A DNA stretch of 64,000 nucleotides from an uncultured Rhodocyclaceae bacterium (lineage in GTDB: Bacteria > Pseudomonadota > Gammaproteobacteria > Burkholderiales > Rhodocyclaceae), in assembly GCA_907163075.1 (NCBI GenBank), contig CAJQTY010000001.1, positions 1,116,001 through 1,180,000 of the forward strand. Direction: 5' to 3'. The position numbers and the translations under genes are program-made. Positions 26,672 to 35,997 of the stretch are shown here, one piece after another. Under the pieces are notes generated by a model. That model ran no database searches. It was given only the letters and a program-made list of their open reading frames with translations, and was not told the DNA's origin. The stretch's first letter is position 1. Every line of letters begins with the position of its first letter.

Positions 26672-27161
26672 GTTTTTCTTTTTGTTCTTTTTGTTTTTGC
26701 AGCCACACAGCAGCCGACTCGGGCGAATCGAGGCCGTCAACTGCGTTGAATATAGCCGTCTGCACACGTCGATCCTTCCGAGTGCGTGGATCGACTCTTG
26801 GTGAGTTCAGTAGCGCCTGCAATGCGTCCTGGCCCATGAGCGAAACGATCTCCTCGAAATAGCCTGAAAGGTCGGACGTGAAGCCATTGACCCCTTCGTC
26901 GTAGTCGATATGCCGCGCAAGATAGCGGCTGATCACGAAACTCACCGCGGCTGCGGCATCCTGCCGTAGCAGTAGCGGAAACAAGTTCGCCTTGAGTAGG
27001 CCCATCGAGATCAAGCTGACTATCAGATCGATATCCTGTGGTGTCAGCCGCGCGGCGATCGCATCTTCGTCGTCGACCTCATTCGCGATTTTGTAGAACT
27101 GGCGAATTTGGCGGCCGAGTCGACGGATCGCGGCTACATACTTGTCAGGTCCGTCTAGCAT
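26628..27161 (-). CDS. Putative immunity protein for the Rhs effector
   Basis: A 177-residue acidic, helix-rich cytoplasmic protein with no family I recognise. The ATG at 27161 lies 7 bases inside the end of the rhs gene and has GAGGAAGAA before it; the frame open to 27296 is a shadow of rhs. Position directly after, and overlapping, the variable rhs tail is the usual place for the cognate immunity gene. Pairs of Leu/Ile-rich helices (DLIVSLISMGLLKANLF, SDLSGYFEEIVSLMG) fill the middle. The C-terminus is low complexity (KQKEQKEKQK) and ends inside the direct repeat, so the last residues may not be original. Function is inferred from context only. Confidence 0.7.
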   Translation of the reverse strand: MLDGPDKYVAAIRRLGRQIRQFYKIANEVDDEDAIAARLTPQDIDLIVSLISMGLLKANLFPLLLRQDAAAAVSFVISRYLARHIDYDEGVNGFTSDLSGYFEEIVSLMGQDALQALLNSPRVDPRTRKDRRVQTAIFNAVDGLDSPESAAVWLQKQKEQKEKQKAVRGNLPGVEGN

Positions 27162-30100
27162 TTCTTCCTCACTTTCCCGCTTCCTACGACGCGTTCCGGT
27201 GTCACGTTGTCTTTGATCTTCCAGTCCGGAAGACCGCCCTTGGTGATACCCTTGAGTTGCACGTTTAACCCTACCGTGTTTATGTCGGCATAGCAATCGG
27301 CTGATAGCGCACCGGTCCGACTTTTTATTTTATCGGGGTTGCATGGCTTGACGCTCGTAGTTGTGGCGCTTAGCCCGCCGCGCGGATCCTTCGGATCAAA
27401 CGTGAATCCCTTCCTCTTCATTTGCTTCATTTCGCGGCAGGGCATGAAGCGCCGCACGAGGCCGGGGTTCTCGGGGAAACCGTGCAGACCCAAGGGATCG
27501 ATGAAGCGCGTCGGGTCGCGTGGATAGGCGTACAGATTGATGCCACCGATCAATCCGAGAGGATCGGGCGAAACAAAGCCGGCCAACTGCGGGTCGTAAT
27601 ACCGGTGCCGCGTGTGATAGAGCCCTGATTCCTCATCGCAATACTGGCCTTGCATTCGAAACGGTTGGTCCCAATCGGCATGGGCCTCACACTCCTGCAC
27701 TTCGCCCCATGGTCCGATGCCTGCGCGCCAACAGATTGAACCGTCGACCAGGGTCATCTCACGCGGAATCCCAATCTGGTCGCAGTGATAGTAGGCAATT
27801 TGCCCTGGACCCTGCTCGTCCGCTAGCGTCTGCACTTGGGCAAGTGGCACGTAGCTTTCGGGCTCGTAGACGAAAACGCGGCGCCGTCGCTCGTTCGCCT
27901 CGGACAGTAGGTGATCACCGTCCCACGTGAACCTTGTAAGCGAATCACTGGACATCTTGCAAGTTCGCCGTCCGAGTGCGTCGTACAAATAGTCGGTCCG
28001 TCGTGCCTCACCGCCGGTTGGTTGCGCCCACGTCTGAACCAAGTTGTCGTCGTCACCCCAGAGAAGGAGCAATCGATCGCCGCTGCGTGAGCGACGTTCA
28101 GTCAGGCGGCCTAGCCCGTCGCAAATGACGGTGTGACCGTGGACGAAATCGTGCGCCGGATCGTATTGGAAGCGCTGGTTGTCCCAGCCGACAAGTCGGC
28201 CAATGGCATCAAAGGCGTAGTTGTGTAGGCGGCCGCAGTCATGCATCGTGTCAAGCAGGCCAGCGGGGGTGTAGGCGAAACGTCGATCGATTGCTGGGCC
28301 ACCGGGCGCGTGCGCCTGCTGCAGCGTGAGTCGGCCAGCGGCATCATAGGATCGAAAGGAGCGCAAGACGCCTTGGGTACGTTCCACTTCGCGGTGTAGG
28401 CCATCGCGCTCGATATCGGAGACCAGGGTGCCGTTTACCGCGATGCGGTGCGCATGGCCGCTCCCGTAATACAAGGACTCTATGACGTCGCCGCCGGACG
28501 ACTCGGTTCGTAACCGGTTGCCTAACGGATCAAGCAGGTGACGCACGCTGGACAAGTGGCCCGCCGCGTCAACTTGCTCTGAGATGAGACGGGCGCAGGC
28601 GTCGAATTCGAAGCGCACTACCGCGTGCTCATTGGCAGCGAGCGTCATTCTGCCGTCCACGTCATACTCGAAGCGAGCATGTTCGTGCCCAACCAAGCGT
28701 TCAATGAGTCGATCGGCCAGATCGTAGCGAAAGTTTGCGGCCACAGGCGCCGAAGTGTTCGTTCCACGCACGGAAGCGACGCGATTGTCAGCGGCGTCAT
28801 ACCGGTATTCCGTTCGGGTGCCGTTGAAATCCGTTTCCGCAATGAGACGATCCAGCGCGTCGTGCTCAAACGTATAGGCTCGCCCAAGTTCGTTGACAAC
28901 CGCTCGCAGCCGGCGCAGCGCGTCGTACTGGTATTCGATTGAGAAACCCTGGGCATCGGTGCGTCGCGACAGCAGTCCGTCCGGCGTCCATGAATAGTTC
29001 ACCTTGCGGCCACTTGCATCCTCGACCGCTAACAACTTTCCGTCACCGCGCACTGAATAGCGCTCCACGCTGCCGTCGGGCTGCACATGGGCTCGCAGCC
29101 GGCCGGCCGCGTCGTACACCAGGCTAGTGGAATTTCCAATTGCATCGATGATTCCAATGAGCCAGTCGTTCACGTCGTACTCGTAGCGCGTGGACTGGCC
29201 CGAACAATCGGTATAGCTGACGGGTTGCCCTCGCTCATTGTAGGCAATGCTGGTCTTCCCGCCGTTGGCGTCGATGATACCGGTGACTAGCCCGCGATCG
29301 TCGACTGCGTATGCAGTTTCGGCACCGCAAGGATCCGTCTCGAGCACCAGATTGCCGCGGTCGTCATAGGCATACTTGGTGACGGCCCCGGAGGGCTCCC
29401 GGATCATCACCGGCAACGCGAACACTTCGTGCCATTCGATAAGTGTCTTTGCGCCAGCGGGGTCGGACTGCTCGATTGGTAGGCCGCGTTCATTGAAAAC
29501 CGTCTCAGCAACGCGGCCCGACGGATCTACCTCCGCGCGCAGATTTCCCATCGAATCGAGTCCGCGAAGCGTCACCCCCCCGTCGGGGGCGATGAGAGCA
29601 GTCCAGCGGCCCTGCCTATCGAATTGGTACCGGGTAACGCGGTCCGCATTGTCCGTAGCGATCGTCTCGTTCGGTTCGTAGCGGAAAATCCAGTGACGAC
29701 CAACGTTGTCCGACTGGTAGCTTACCTTCCAATGCTGTCCGACAAGCGCGTACTCATAGCGCGCTTCGAGTCCACCCGCATTTGTATGCCTGATCATCAT
29801 GCGCCTGCCGTCGTATGCAAACGTGCGGGTACATTCGTCGGCGCGATTGCGCACCTGGCCGAGATCGCCGCGCTCGTCGAAATCATAGCGGGCAAGCATG
29901 CGCCACGGGGCGACATCGTCTACACCAGCCATATCGATGCGAACAAGGCTGCTGCCGGCGAAGCGGAGCGCCAGCCGTTGGCCACCGCTGCACGCGACAT
30001 CGACGACCGGCGCCATGGACGGTTCCGTAGGGTATTGAATCCGCACCGCATTCCCGTTGCGGTCACTGATCTTGGTCAGGCGTTGTCGCTGGCCGTCTGC

Positions 30101-30967
30101 ATGGTTGAAGCGCAGCGTCGTACCTTCGACCATTTCAATGGCGTAGTGGCCGTCGACGGCGCCACGCCGCAGCGTCACTTGCTCGTGCGGTGAGAAGAAA
30201 CTCTCACCAGGCGCCAATGGCATGAAGGCCACGGTTCGGCCCAATGCATCAACGTAACGCACCTCCATGACGCGCGTGCCGGCTGGCTCGCACACGAGTT
30301 CGACGTGCGCCTCCAGCGGCGACGTCCAGCCCATGCCGAACCACCCGGTACGTCGCACATCGGAGCGGTACACACGCTGCCAGCGAAGAGGCAGTGGGCC
30401 GTCGAGCACGAAATCCAGGTCGTCCTCACCGGTCAGCACCTTGGCACCAAGCACCGGGTTGACAGGGTTGCCAGTACTTGGACAATCAAGTGAGCATGAC
30501 GTTTCGGCCTGTGCCGGTGCACCACCAGGCGCCATCCCGTCCGCATGCGGCATCGGCGGCGAATTCCCCGGCATCGACGCATGGTTGTGCGTCGTGATGT
30601 CGAGGTGCCGGACGACGTTTTCGCCCTCGACCTTCACATCCATTGACCACATGTTGAAGAACACCTTGCCGGTGTTCTTCGAACTCACCAGACCCTTCTT
30701 CGGCGCCGCGCCAGCCTCGTCGCCAGTGCTCTTGCTGAAGCATGACTTGTTTTTCAGCATGACCTCCTTGTCGGAGATCTTGACCGTGGTGGATCCGTCG
30801 GTCGTGTCGGACGCCATACCAGTGTTCGGATACGGGATCGGCACACCTGGCGGCGTGGCCGGCGTCTGCGGCGGCGTCATGCACACGTCCGGAAAGGCGC
30901 AGATCGTCTTGCCGCTCGCCGACTTACACGACACCTCCATCATGTTGGCGAACACCTTGTTGCTCAC
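27155..30967 (-). CDS. Rhs effector with PAAR-like DUF4150 N-terminus and toxin-like tail
   Basis: A 1270-residue T6SS effector. Residues 1-130 form a DUF4150 PAAR-like spike domain (SNKVFANMMEVSCKS, DVCMTPPQTPATPPG, KISDKEVMLKNKSCFSK), which would sit on the VgrG tip. From about 150 comes the RHS shell: the GNPVNPVLGAKV entry, then many YD repeats, ending at the core motif YDPQLAGFVSPDPLGL...NLYAYPRDPTRFIDPLGL. The last 109 residues (27158-27484) are a variable tail starting LVRRFM and ending RKKC, which should be the toxin. The GTG at 30967 overlaps the upstream stop by four bases (GTGA); the longer frame to 31126 is not family-like. The tail has lower GC than the shell by eye. Its enzyme class is uncertain; see findings. 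Confidence 0.92.
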   Translation of the reverse strand: MSNKVFANMMEVSCKSASGKTICAFPDVCMTPPQTPATPPGVPIPYPNTGMASDTTDGSTTVKISDKEVMLKNKSCFSKSTGDEAGAAPKKGLVSSKNTGKVFFNMWSMDVKVEGENVVRHLDITTHNHASMPGNSPPMPHADGMAPGGAPAQAETSCSLDCPSTGNPVNPVLGAKVLTGEDDLDFVLDGPLPLRWQRVYRSDVRRTGWFGMGWTSPLEAHVELVCEPAGTRVMEVRYVDALGRTVAFMPLAPGESFFSPHEQVTLRRGAVDGHYAIEMVEGTTLRFNHADGQRQRLTKISDRNGNAVRIQYPTEPSMAPVVDVACSGGQRLALRFAGSSLVRIDMAGVDDVAPWRMLARYDFDERGDLGQVRNRADECTRTFAYDGRRMMIRHTNAGGLEARYEYALVGQHWKVSYQSDNVGRHWIFRYEPNETIATDNADRVTRYQFDRQGRWTALIAPDGGVTLRGLDSMGNLRAEVDPSGRVAETVFNERGLPIEQSDPAGAKTLIEWHEVFALPVMIREPSGAVTKYAYDDRGNLVLETDPCGAETAYAVDDRGLVTGIIDANGGKTSIAYNERGQPVSYTDCSGQSTRYEYDVNDWLIGIIDAIGNSTSLVYDAAGRLRAHVQPDGSVERYSVRGDGKLLAVEDASGRKVNYSWTPDGLLSRRTDAQGFSIEYQYDALRRLRAVVNELGRAYTFEHDALDRLIAETDFNGTRTEYRYDAADNRVASVRGTNTSAPVAANFRYDLADRLIERLVGHEHARFEYDVDGRMTLAANEHAVVRFEFDACARLISEQVDAAGHLSSVRHLLDPLGNRLRTESSGGDVIESLYYGSGHAHRIAVNGTLVSDIERDGLHREVERTQGVLRSFRSYDAAGRLTLQQAHAPGGPAIDRRFAYTPAGLLDTMHDCGRLHNYAFDAIGRLVGWDNQRFQYDPAHDFVHGHTVICDGLGRLTERRSRSGDRLLLLWGDDDNLVQTWAQPTGGEARRTDYLYDALGRRTCKMSSDSLTRFTWDGDHLLSEANERRRRVFVYEPESYVPLAQVQTLADEQGPGQIAYYHCDQIGIPREMTLVDGSICWRAGIGPWGEVQECEAHADWDQPFRMQGQYCDEESGLYHTRHRYYDPQLAGFVSPDPLGLIGGINLYAYPRDPTRFIDPLGLHGFPENPGLVRRFMPCREMKQMKRKGFTFDPKDPRGGLSATTTSVKPCNPDKIKSRTGALSADCYADINTVGLNVQLKGITKGGLPDWKIKDNVTPERVVGSGKVRKKC

Positions 30968-31992
30968 GGCGCCCCCCTGTACTGCAGCAGCACGGCCGCG
31001 CGCTGACCGCCGTCGTTCGACATATGTGCGACGATGTTCGGCCCTTTCGTGAAGCCCTTGCGGCAGGCGGCATCGGCCAGGCCGATGATCGCCGCGCCTG
31101 CGAGCGCGCCGGCCTCGCCGGTGCACTCCGCGGGGTGCCAGATGTCAAACTCTTCCTTGGGCTGGTGCAGCGTACGCGACAACGCCAGCGTGGCTTCCTT
31201 GAAGTAGTACTGCTCACCGGAGATGTCGGTGATGCGGTAGTCGAAGTCGTGCATGGCACGCCCCGCCTCGGTCAGTGCGGATTGAATCGCCGTGGCGAGG
31301 CCCTCTGCTCGCAGCGGCACTTCGCTGTCGATGTGCGCGGCCTCGCGGCCGAAGCCCACGCCGGTACAGAGCAACTCAGCCTGCCCGCTCGGGTCGCCAA
31401 CCAGCAGCGCGCCGGCGCCTTCGCCCGGCATGAATCCGTTGGAGTTGTCCTCGCGCAGCAGGCGATCCACACGGTCATAGTGCATGAGCGTCTGCCAACT
31501 GAGGAGGCTGTCGACCGCCCCGATCACGACGCGCCGCGCCGCGCCGGCCTGCATCAGCTTGCGCGCCTGGGCCAAGGCCACCGCCACGCCGACGCGCCCC
31601 TGGGTGACGATCGCCGACTGAGCCGCAAAGCGCGTGTCGAGCAGCGCCTGGATCTGTTCGAACAGGCGGTCTTCCAGGCCGTCGATCCGACCGGGACGCT
31701 CCCGCTCGGCAACGCAAAGCAGCAGCGCTATGCCGGGCCATTCGCACCTGGGCACCTCGCTCAGGACCTCGTCGATCACGGTGGCCGCCATTCGTGCGAG
31801 CTTCGTCAGACCGGGATTCTCGTCCTTCAGTTCGACCTGGTGCGCCATGATCCATGTGCCGGTCGAATCCATGAAGCGCGTCGGTGTCGGGTTGGTCAGC
31901 TTCGAGCGGAAGGCCGCGCCGCAGGACATCGCGTCCGAGCCGACGGCTGTCATCAGGCCGGTCTTGAGGATGGCAAGTGGGCGGGCGTTCAT
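30964..31992 (-). CDS. Ketosynthase/thiolase-fold protein of the T6SS effector cassette
   Basis: A 342-residue protein of the beta-ketoacyl-ACP synthase fold: KTGLMTAVG at the start, FMPGEGAGALLVGD corresponds to the GEGAG(A)xLV motif, and TGEAGALAGAA near the end is the usual dimer-core region. The Cys-His-His triad is not in place: the segment that should carry the active-site Cys reads TQGRVGVAVALAQARKL, and no HGTGT motif is seen. It is therefore probably not a condensing enzyme. Its start overlaps the DUF2169 gene stop (ATGA) and its stop overlaps the rhs start (GTGA), so the three are translated together. Proteins like this occur with DUF2169 and Rhs genes, which suggests an effector-loading role. 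Confidence 0.78.
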   Translation of the reverse strand: MNARPLAILKTGLMTAVGSDAMSCGAAFRSKLTNPTPTRFMDSTGTWIMAHQVELKDENPGLTKLARMAATVIDEVLSEVPRCEWPGIALLLCVAERERPGRIDGLEDRLFEQIQALLDTRFAAQSAIVTQGRVGVAVALAQARKLMQAGAARRVVIGAVDSLLSWQTLMHYDRVDRLLREDNSNGFMPGEGAGALLVGDPSGQAELLCTGVGFGREAAHIDSEVPLRAEGLATAIQSALTEAGRAMHDFDYRITDISGEQYYFKEATLALSRTLHQPKEEFDIWHPAECTGEAGALAGAAIIGLADAACRKGFTKGPNIVAHMSNDGGQRAAVLLQYRGAP

Positions 31993-33089
31993 GGCGCGGC
32001 CGTCACCGGGTCAGTCGCGGGCGCCTGGGCCGACGTCGCTACGGCGGGGTGTCCGTCGTGCTGCCAGCGCTCGCGGCCCTGGATGCCGACGCGCACCTGC
32101 GCGATCTCAAAGATGCTTTTCTTCAGGGGGCGTGTCACACGCCAAGTCATGGTCAGGCGTTCGATATCTGGTTCGAAGACGATCGTGTCGAGCGTGCCGG
32201 AATGAAACTCGCGCTCGCCCCGCTTCGGAAACACATGCACCGGTGCCTCGAAGTGCGGCAGCATGAACTGCCGCACGCCATCGGCCGTGAAGCCGTTCAA
32301 CACCACTTCCATCGGCCCTTTCGGCAATGGCACCTGCTGGTTCTCGGGCGCGGCCTGGTAGTAGCGCTCGTCGAAGTCCTCTGGCAGGAACGGGAAGACA
32401 TCGTCCAGCCACTGCTGGTCATACGTGCCCGCGTAACGCGCGCGCTGCGGCCAACCGCGGCCGAGTGGGCCCAGGGACATCGGTTTGTAGTTGTCGCCGG
32501 GAAAGCCGACCGCCTTGCCGAGTTCCTCAGTATTGGGCAGCGGCTTGCCGTCGACCCAGGCGTTCTTCAGGTGCTTGTGCCAACCGCGGCCCACCGGGTT
32601 GGGCAGGAAGGCGTCGTGTTCGCTCTCATCTTCGCTGTTCCGGTCCGCACCGCCGAAGGCGGTGTCGTAGGACACGAGCTTCGCCGTGAAGGGCAGCGGG
32701 GCCGACGCGGTGATGCCGCTGAGGCCCGCCTGCCAGACACGGTCGCCGACCACGTTGAAGACTTTCTCCATCGGCCCCACGCGCAGGCCGGCGCGCAGGC
32801 GCGTGACCTGGCGGCCATGGCGCGCGCGCGCGTGGCCGACTAGCAGCACGTCGCAGGAGCGCTTGCGCGGCGCGAAGTCGACTTCGTAGACCGGTGCGCT
32901 GAAGCCCGGCTCGCCGGTGAAGGTGTCGGACATGATGAGCGGCAACTGCTCGTCGGCCAGCCGCACTTGTTCGCCCGATTTGGGCAGCACGAAGGTGCCC
33001 TTGATGACCACCACCAGAAGCTCGCGGCCGCTCGGCTCCAGGCCCATGTTGTAGCCCGCGGCCATGCGTGTGGTGTTGATCAGCTCCAT
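31989..33089 (-). CDS. DUF2169 effector-adaptor protein
   Basis: A 366-residue cytoplasmic protein of the DUF2169 family, seen from MELINTTRMAAGYNMGLEPSG at the start, TAFGGAD, NPVGRGW and GPLGRGWPQR in the middle. Members are encoded with PAAR-like Rhs effectors and T6SS genes, and are considered adaptors or chaperones that help load the effector on VgrG. The first codon after a TTG is the ATG at 33089, with AGGAA about 9 nt upstream. The gene overlaps the ketosynthase-like gene by four bases. Order vgrG, DUF6484, DUF2169, KS-like, rhs, immunity forms a complete loading and delivery cassette. Confidence 0.88.
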   Translation of the reverse strand: MELINTTRMAAGYNMGLEPSGRELLVVVIKGTFVLPKSGEQVRLADEQLPLIMSDTFTGEPGFSAPVYEVDFAPRKRSCDVLLVGHARARHGRQVTRLRAGLRVGPMEKVFNVVGDRVWQAGLSGITASAPLPFTAKLVSYDTAFGGADRNSEDESEHDAFLPNPVGRGWHKHLKNAWVDGKPLPNTEELGKAVGFPGDNYKPMSLGPLGRGWPQRARYAGTYDQQWLDDVFPFLPEDFDERYYQAAPENQQVPLPKGPMEVVLNGFTADGVRQFMLPHFEAPVHVFPKRGEREFHSGTLDTIVFEPDIERLTMTWRVTRPLKKSIFEIAQVRVGIQGRERWQHDGHPAVATSAQAPATDPVTAAP

Positions 33090-33120
33090 CAATGGTATTC
33101 CTGTACTCGCTCAATTTCCT

Positions 33121-33666
33121 TCAATTTAACTGCACCGACCCGCCCTTGACACGATTCACTCCTGATGAACGGCTCAGTAAATACGAGCCCTCGATCATTA
33201 CTTTGCCCGCCTTGGTCAGCGTAATGCTTGCCTTGCCGCAGCGAAGCACAAGCTGCTCGCGGGCTGAGACAATCATCCGCTCGCCATCGGCATCGACTTG
33301 GACCTGGCCCGGCGTGACTTCGAGCGGCCAGCCCTTGGCTTCGCGCAACACACCCATGACGATGGGACGGGCGGGGTTGCCGCATTCGAACATCAGGACA
33401 ACCTCTTTGCCGATATGCGCACCGTGAAGATCAACCGTCGTGCGCGCGGCGACGGCGGCAGTCCCTGGCTGCCTAGGGTAGAGAACCAGCGGTGTGCGCC
33501 CTTCGTCGGTGATCGCGATGAGTTCGCCGATCTGCACGCCGACAGTCGGCAAGGTGTCTGCTGCCGGCGCACTGGCACCTTGCATCAGTGGACGAAGGAG
33601 GTCCGTACCCTCTGGTGTCGCATTTTCATAGCTCAGGTCGGATTGAGCCGAATCTCTGGCATTCAT
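33121..33666 (-). CDS. DUF6484-type VgrG-associated protein
   Basis: A 181-residue protein following vgrG after 12 bp. It has an N-terminal disordered part, then a beta-rich region (VGVQIGELIAITDEG, PLVLYPRQPG, GKEVVLMFE-CGNPARPIVMGVL) resembling the OB-fold part of VgrG/gp5, then CGKASITLTKAGKVMIEGSYLLSRSSG. The last part matches the DUF2345-like strand pattern of the VgrG C-terminus. I place it in DUF6484. It may cap or extend the VgrG needle for this effector. GGAGGCGAG before the ATG is a strong ribosome binding site. Confidence 0.78.
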   Translation of the reverse strand: MNARDSAQSDLSYENATPEGTDLLRPLMQGASAPAADTLPTVGVQIGELIAITDEGRTPLVLYPRQPGTAAVAARTTVDLHGAHIGKEVVLMFECGNPARPIVMGVLREAKGWPLEVTPGQVQVDADGERMIVSAREQLVLRCGKASITLTKAGKVMIEGSYLLSRSSGVNRVKGGSVQLN

Positions 33667-33678
33667 GTCTCGCCTCCG

Positions 33679-35931
33679 TTAGTTCTGCAGGATCTTCGAT
33701 CCCTTCATCACGATGTCGCTGCTCGCCTTGACGTTGATCTTGCCCGAGCCTTCGATCGTAATGTCCTTACCCTTGATCTGAATCGTCCCATCCTTCTTCA
33801 TCGTGATGCTGGCGCTGCCGGTCTTGATGGTGACCGAATCGCCGGCATCGATGATCAGGTTCTTGCTGACCTTTAGTGAATCGTCTTCGCCGACCGAGGC
33901 GGACCGCGCCTTGGAGACGGCGCTCGACTGGGCGCCAGTGACCGATTCACTCTGATCACCGCCGACGTCAAGCGACTGGTTGGCGCCAACGCTCGTGGAT
34001 TGGTTCGCTCCGACGTTGACGGTCTGGTTTGCGCCGATGGTGACCGCCTGCATCGCCCCGATCGTGATCTCCTGCGCCGCGCCGACGGTGATGGTTTCAT
34101 TGATGCCGACGGTGTGCGTGCGCTGCAACGCGACCGTCGCCGTTTCGCTGGCGCCGACGGTGATGCTGCGGTTGCTGCCGATGTCGATCGTCTCGTTCGC
34201 GCCGACCGTTTCCGTGCGATTGACGCCGATGGCGATCGTTTCGTTGTTGCCGACCTGCTCCGAGCGGTCGACGCCGATGGTAATCGTCTCGTTGTTGTCG
34301 ACCGTTTCCGTGCGGTCATGCTTCACATGCGTCGTTTCATCGTGGTCGACGGTCTTCGTCCGGTCGTGCCCGACCCAGTGCGTTTCGTCGTTCTCGACCT
34401 CGATGTCCTGGTTCTTCTCGGCGTGAATCCAGAGCTGCTCGCTGCCCTTCTTGTCCTCGAAGCGGATGGCGTTGGCGTTGGCGGCGGCGCCGCCCTTGGT
34501 CGAGCGCGTCAGGACGCCGGTCTGCGTCATGTTGGCCGGCAGTTCCCACGGCGGCATCTGCTCGGCGTTGTACACGCGGCCGGTAATGATCGGCTGGTCG
34601 GGGTCGCCTTCGAGGAAGTCGACGATCACTTCCTGGCCCATGCGCGGGATCGCGATCATGCCCCAGTTCTTGCCGGCCCAGGGGTGCGACGGGCGGACCC
34701 AACATGAGCTGTTTTCGTTTTTCTTGCCATAGCGGTCCCAATGGAACTGCACTTTTACCCGGCCGTATTTGTCGGTGTAGATTTCATCGCCGGACGGGCC
34801 GACGACGACGGCCGTCTGCGGCCCCTGCACGAAGGGCTTCGGCGTTATGCGCCGCGGCCTGAACTGCTGCTTGCTGTTGAGCGCGCTGAATGTGCAGGTG
34901 CAGGTGGCGCCCTGCACATCGCCGGTTTCGTAGGCGTTGAAGCTGAGCCGGTAGGCGGTCGAGAGAATCAGGTATTCGCGGTTCTGATCGGACCGCGTTT
35001 GCCCGCTGAGCTTGAACAGCGATCCGTGCGCCAGGCCGCGCGCATTGCTTTCGCCGTGCGCGATTTCGAACTGTGTCTGAAGTTCGTCGATGCGCGCATC
35101 GACATACTGTTCTCCGTCGGCGGTCTTGAGATACTCGCCGGGGTAGTCGTAGATCTCGTAGTCGGCAAGCGCATGTTCACGCGTCATCTTCGAGCGTACC
35201 GCGAGTTCGACGCTCGGCCGTTCGAAATCGTAGTCGTCGATTTCATACTTGCCCGGCTGGATCTCGCACTCATGATTCCACTGGTTGACATATTCCTGCT
35301 CCGGGCGAACCAGCCGTTCCGAATCGATGTAGGGCAGCGTCTCATAACCCGTGGTCGGGGCATGCGCGCTATAGGCGTCGGCCAGCACCATGGTATGCCG
35401 CCCTTCGGCGTGGGTGAAGAAATAATAGATTCCTTCCTGTTCCATCAGCCGGCTGACGAAGTTGAAATCGGTTTCGCGGTACTGCACGCAGTAGTTGCGC
35501 TTGGGGTAGGTATAGGTGAGCTCGTCCTTGATGTCGGCCACCGTGTGATCGGCGAATACCAGCTTGATGATTTCCGGGACGGTCTTCTCCTGGAAAATCC
35601 GGCAATCCGCCGTGCGCGTCAGGAACCACAGCCAGGGGCGCACGCTCGCATGATAGGCATGGTAACGGCCATGCGTGCCGACCTGTTGAAAGCGCGTCAC
35701 GTAGCCGTTGAAGCAGCGCGTGCTGTCGTCGTGCAGTTCGAGCTTGACGGTGACCGTCTTGCCCAACAGCTTGTTGGCGTCGATGTCGCCCTTGTCGCTC
35801 AGCAGGTCGATTTCGAATTCGCTCAGTCGGGAGAGCTCCTCGCTGGAACTCATGCCGCGGAACAGCAGCACGTCAGCCCCCAGCGGCGTCACGATCTCCA
35901 TGGCCCGATGAATCTTCGTTGCCTTACTCAT
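33679..35931 (-). CDS. tssI: T6SS spike protein VgrG (TssI)
   Basis: A 750-residue trimeric spike. Residues 1-350 correspond to the gp27-like base (LLFRGMSSSEELSRLSEFEIDLLS; VQYRETDFNFVSRLMEQEGIYYFF; SLFKLSGQ). The gp5-like OB fold follows (TDKYGRVKVQFHWDR, WVRPSHPWAGKNWGMIAIPRMGQEV, DPDQPIITGRVYN). The beta-helix needle from about 519 to 664 is built of 7-8-residue repeats, and the end carries a SITMKKDGTIQIKGKDITIEGSG module. No extra effector domain is fused. GGGAG precedes the ATG. It heads the effector cassette and should carry the Rhs PAAR-like domain. Confidence 0.95.
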   Translation of the reverse strand: MSKATKIHRAMEIVTPLGADVLLFRGMSSSEELSRLSEFEIDLLSDKGDIDANKLLGKTVTVKLELHDDSTRCFNGYVTRFQQVGTHGRYHAYHASVRPWLWFLTRTADCRIFQEKTVPEIIKLVFADHTVADIKDELTYTYPKRNYCVQYRETDFNFVSRLMEQEGIYYFFTHAEGRHTMVLADAYSAHAPTTGYETLPYIDSERLVRPEQEYVNQWNHECEIQPGKYEIDDYDFERPSVELAVRSKMTREHALADYEIYDYPGEYLKTADGEQYVDARIDELQTQFEIAHGESNARGLAHGSLFKLSGQTRSDQNREYLILSTAYRLSFNAYETGDVQGATCTCTFSALNSKQQFRPRRITPKPFVQGPQTAVVVGPSGDEIYTDKYGRVKVQFHWDRYGKKNENSSCWVRPSHPWAGKNWGMIAIPRMGQEVIVDFLEGDPDQPIITGRVYNAEQMPPWELPANMTQTGVLTRSTKGGAAANANAIRFEDKKGSEQLWIHAEKNQDIEVENDETHWVGHDRTKTVDHDETTHVKHDRTETVDNNETITIGVDRSEQVGNNETIAIGVNRTETVGANETIDIGSNRSITVGASETATVALQRTHTVGINETITVGAAQEITIGAMQAVTIGANQTVNVGANQSTSVGANQSLDVGGDQSESVTGAQSSAVSKARSASVGEDDSLKVSKNLIIDAGDSVTIKTGSASITMKKDGTIQIKGKDITIEGSGKINVKASSDIVMKGSKILQN
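33940..34377 (-). repeat. Repeated needle segment of VgrG
   Basis: About 20 units of 7-8 codons coding for variants of T-V-G-x-N-x-T/S. The most regular stretch is VGANQTVNVGANQSTSVGAN. On DNA level the units are degenerate. Confidence 0.85.
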
Positions 35932-35997
35932 GATGCACTCCCTTGGGGAAGCGTGCCGCCAAGCAGGAAATCGGTGCTAACGTTGGGCCTGACGTCA

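Noticed and set aside
33940-34377. CRISPR-like array
   Set aside because: The regular spacing comes from coding repeats of the VgrG needle; units are degenerate and there are no spacers or cas genes.
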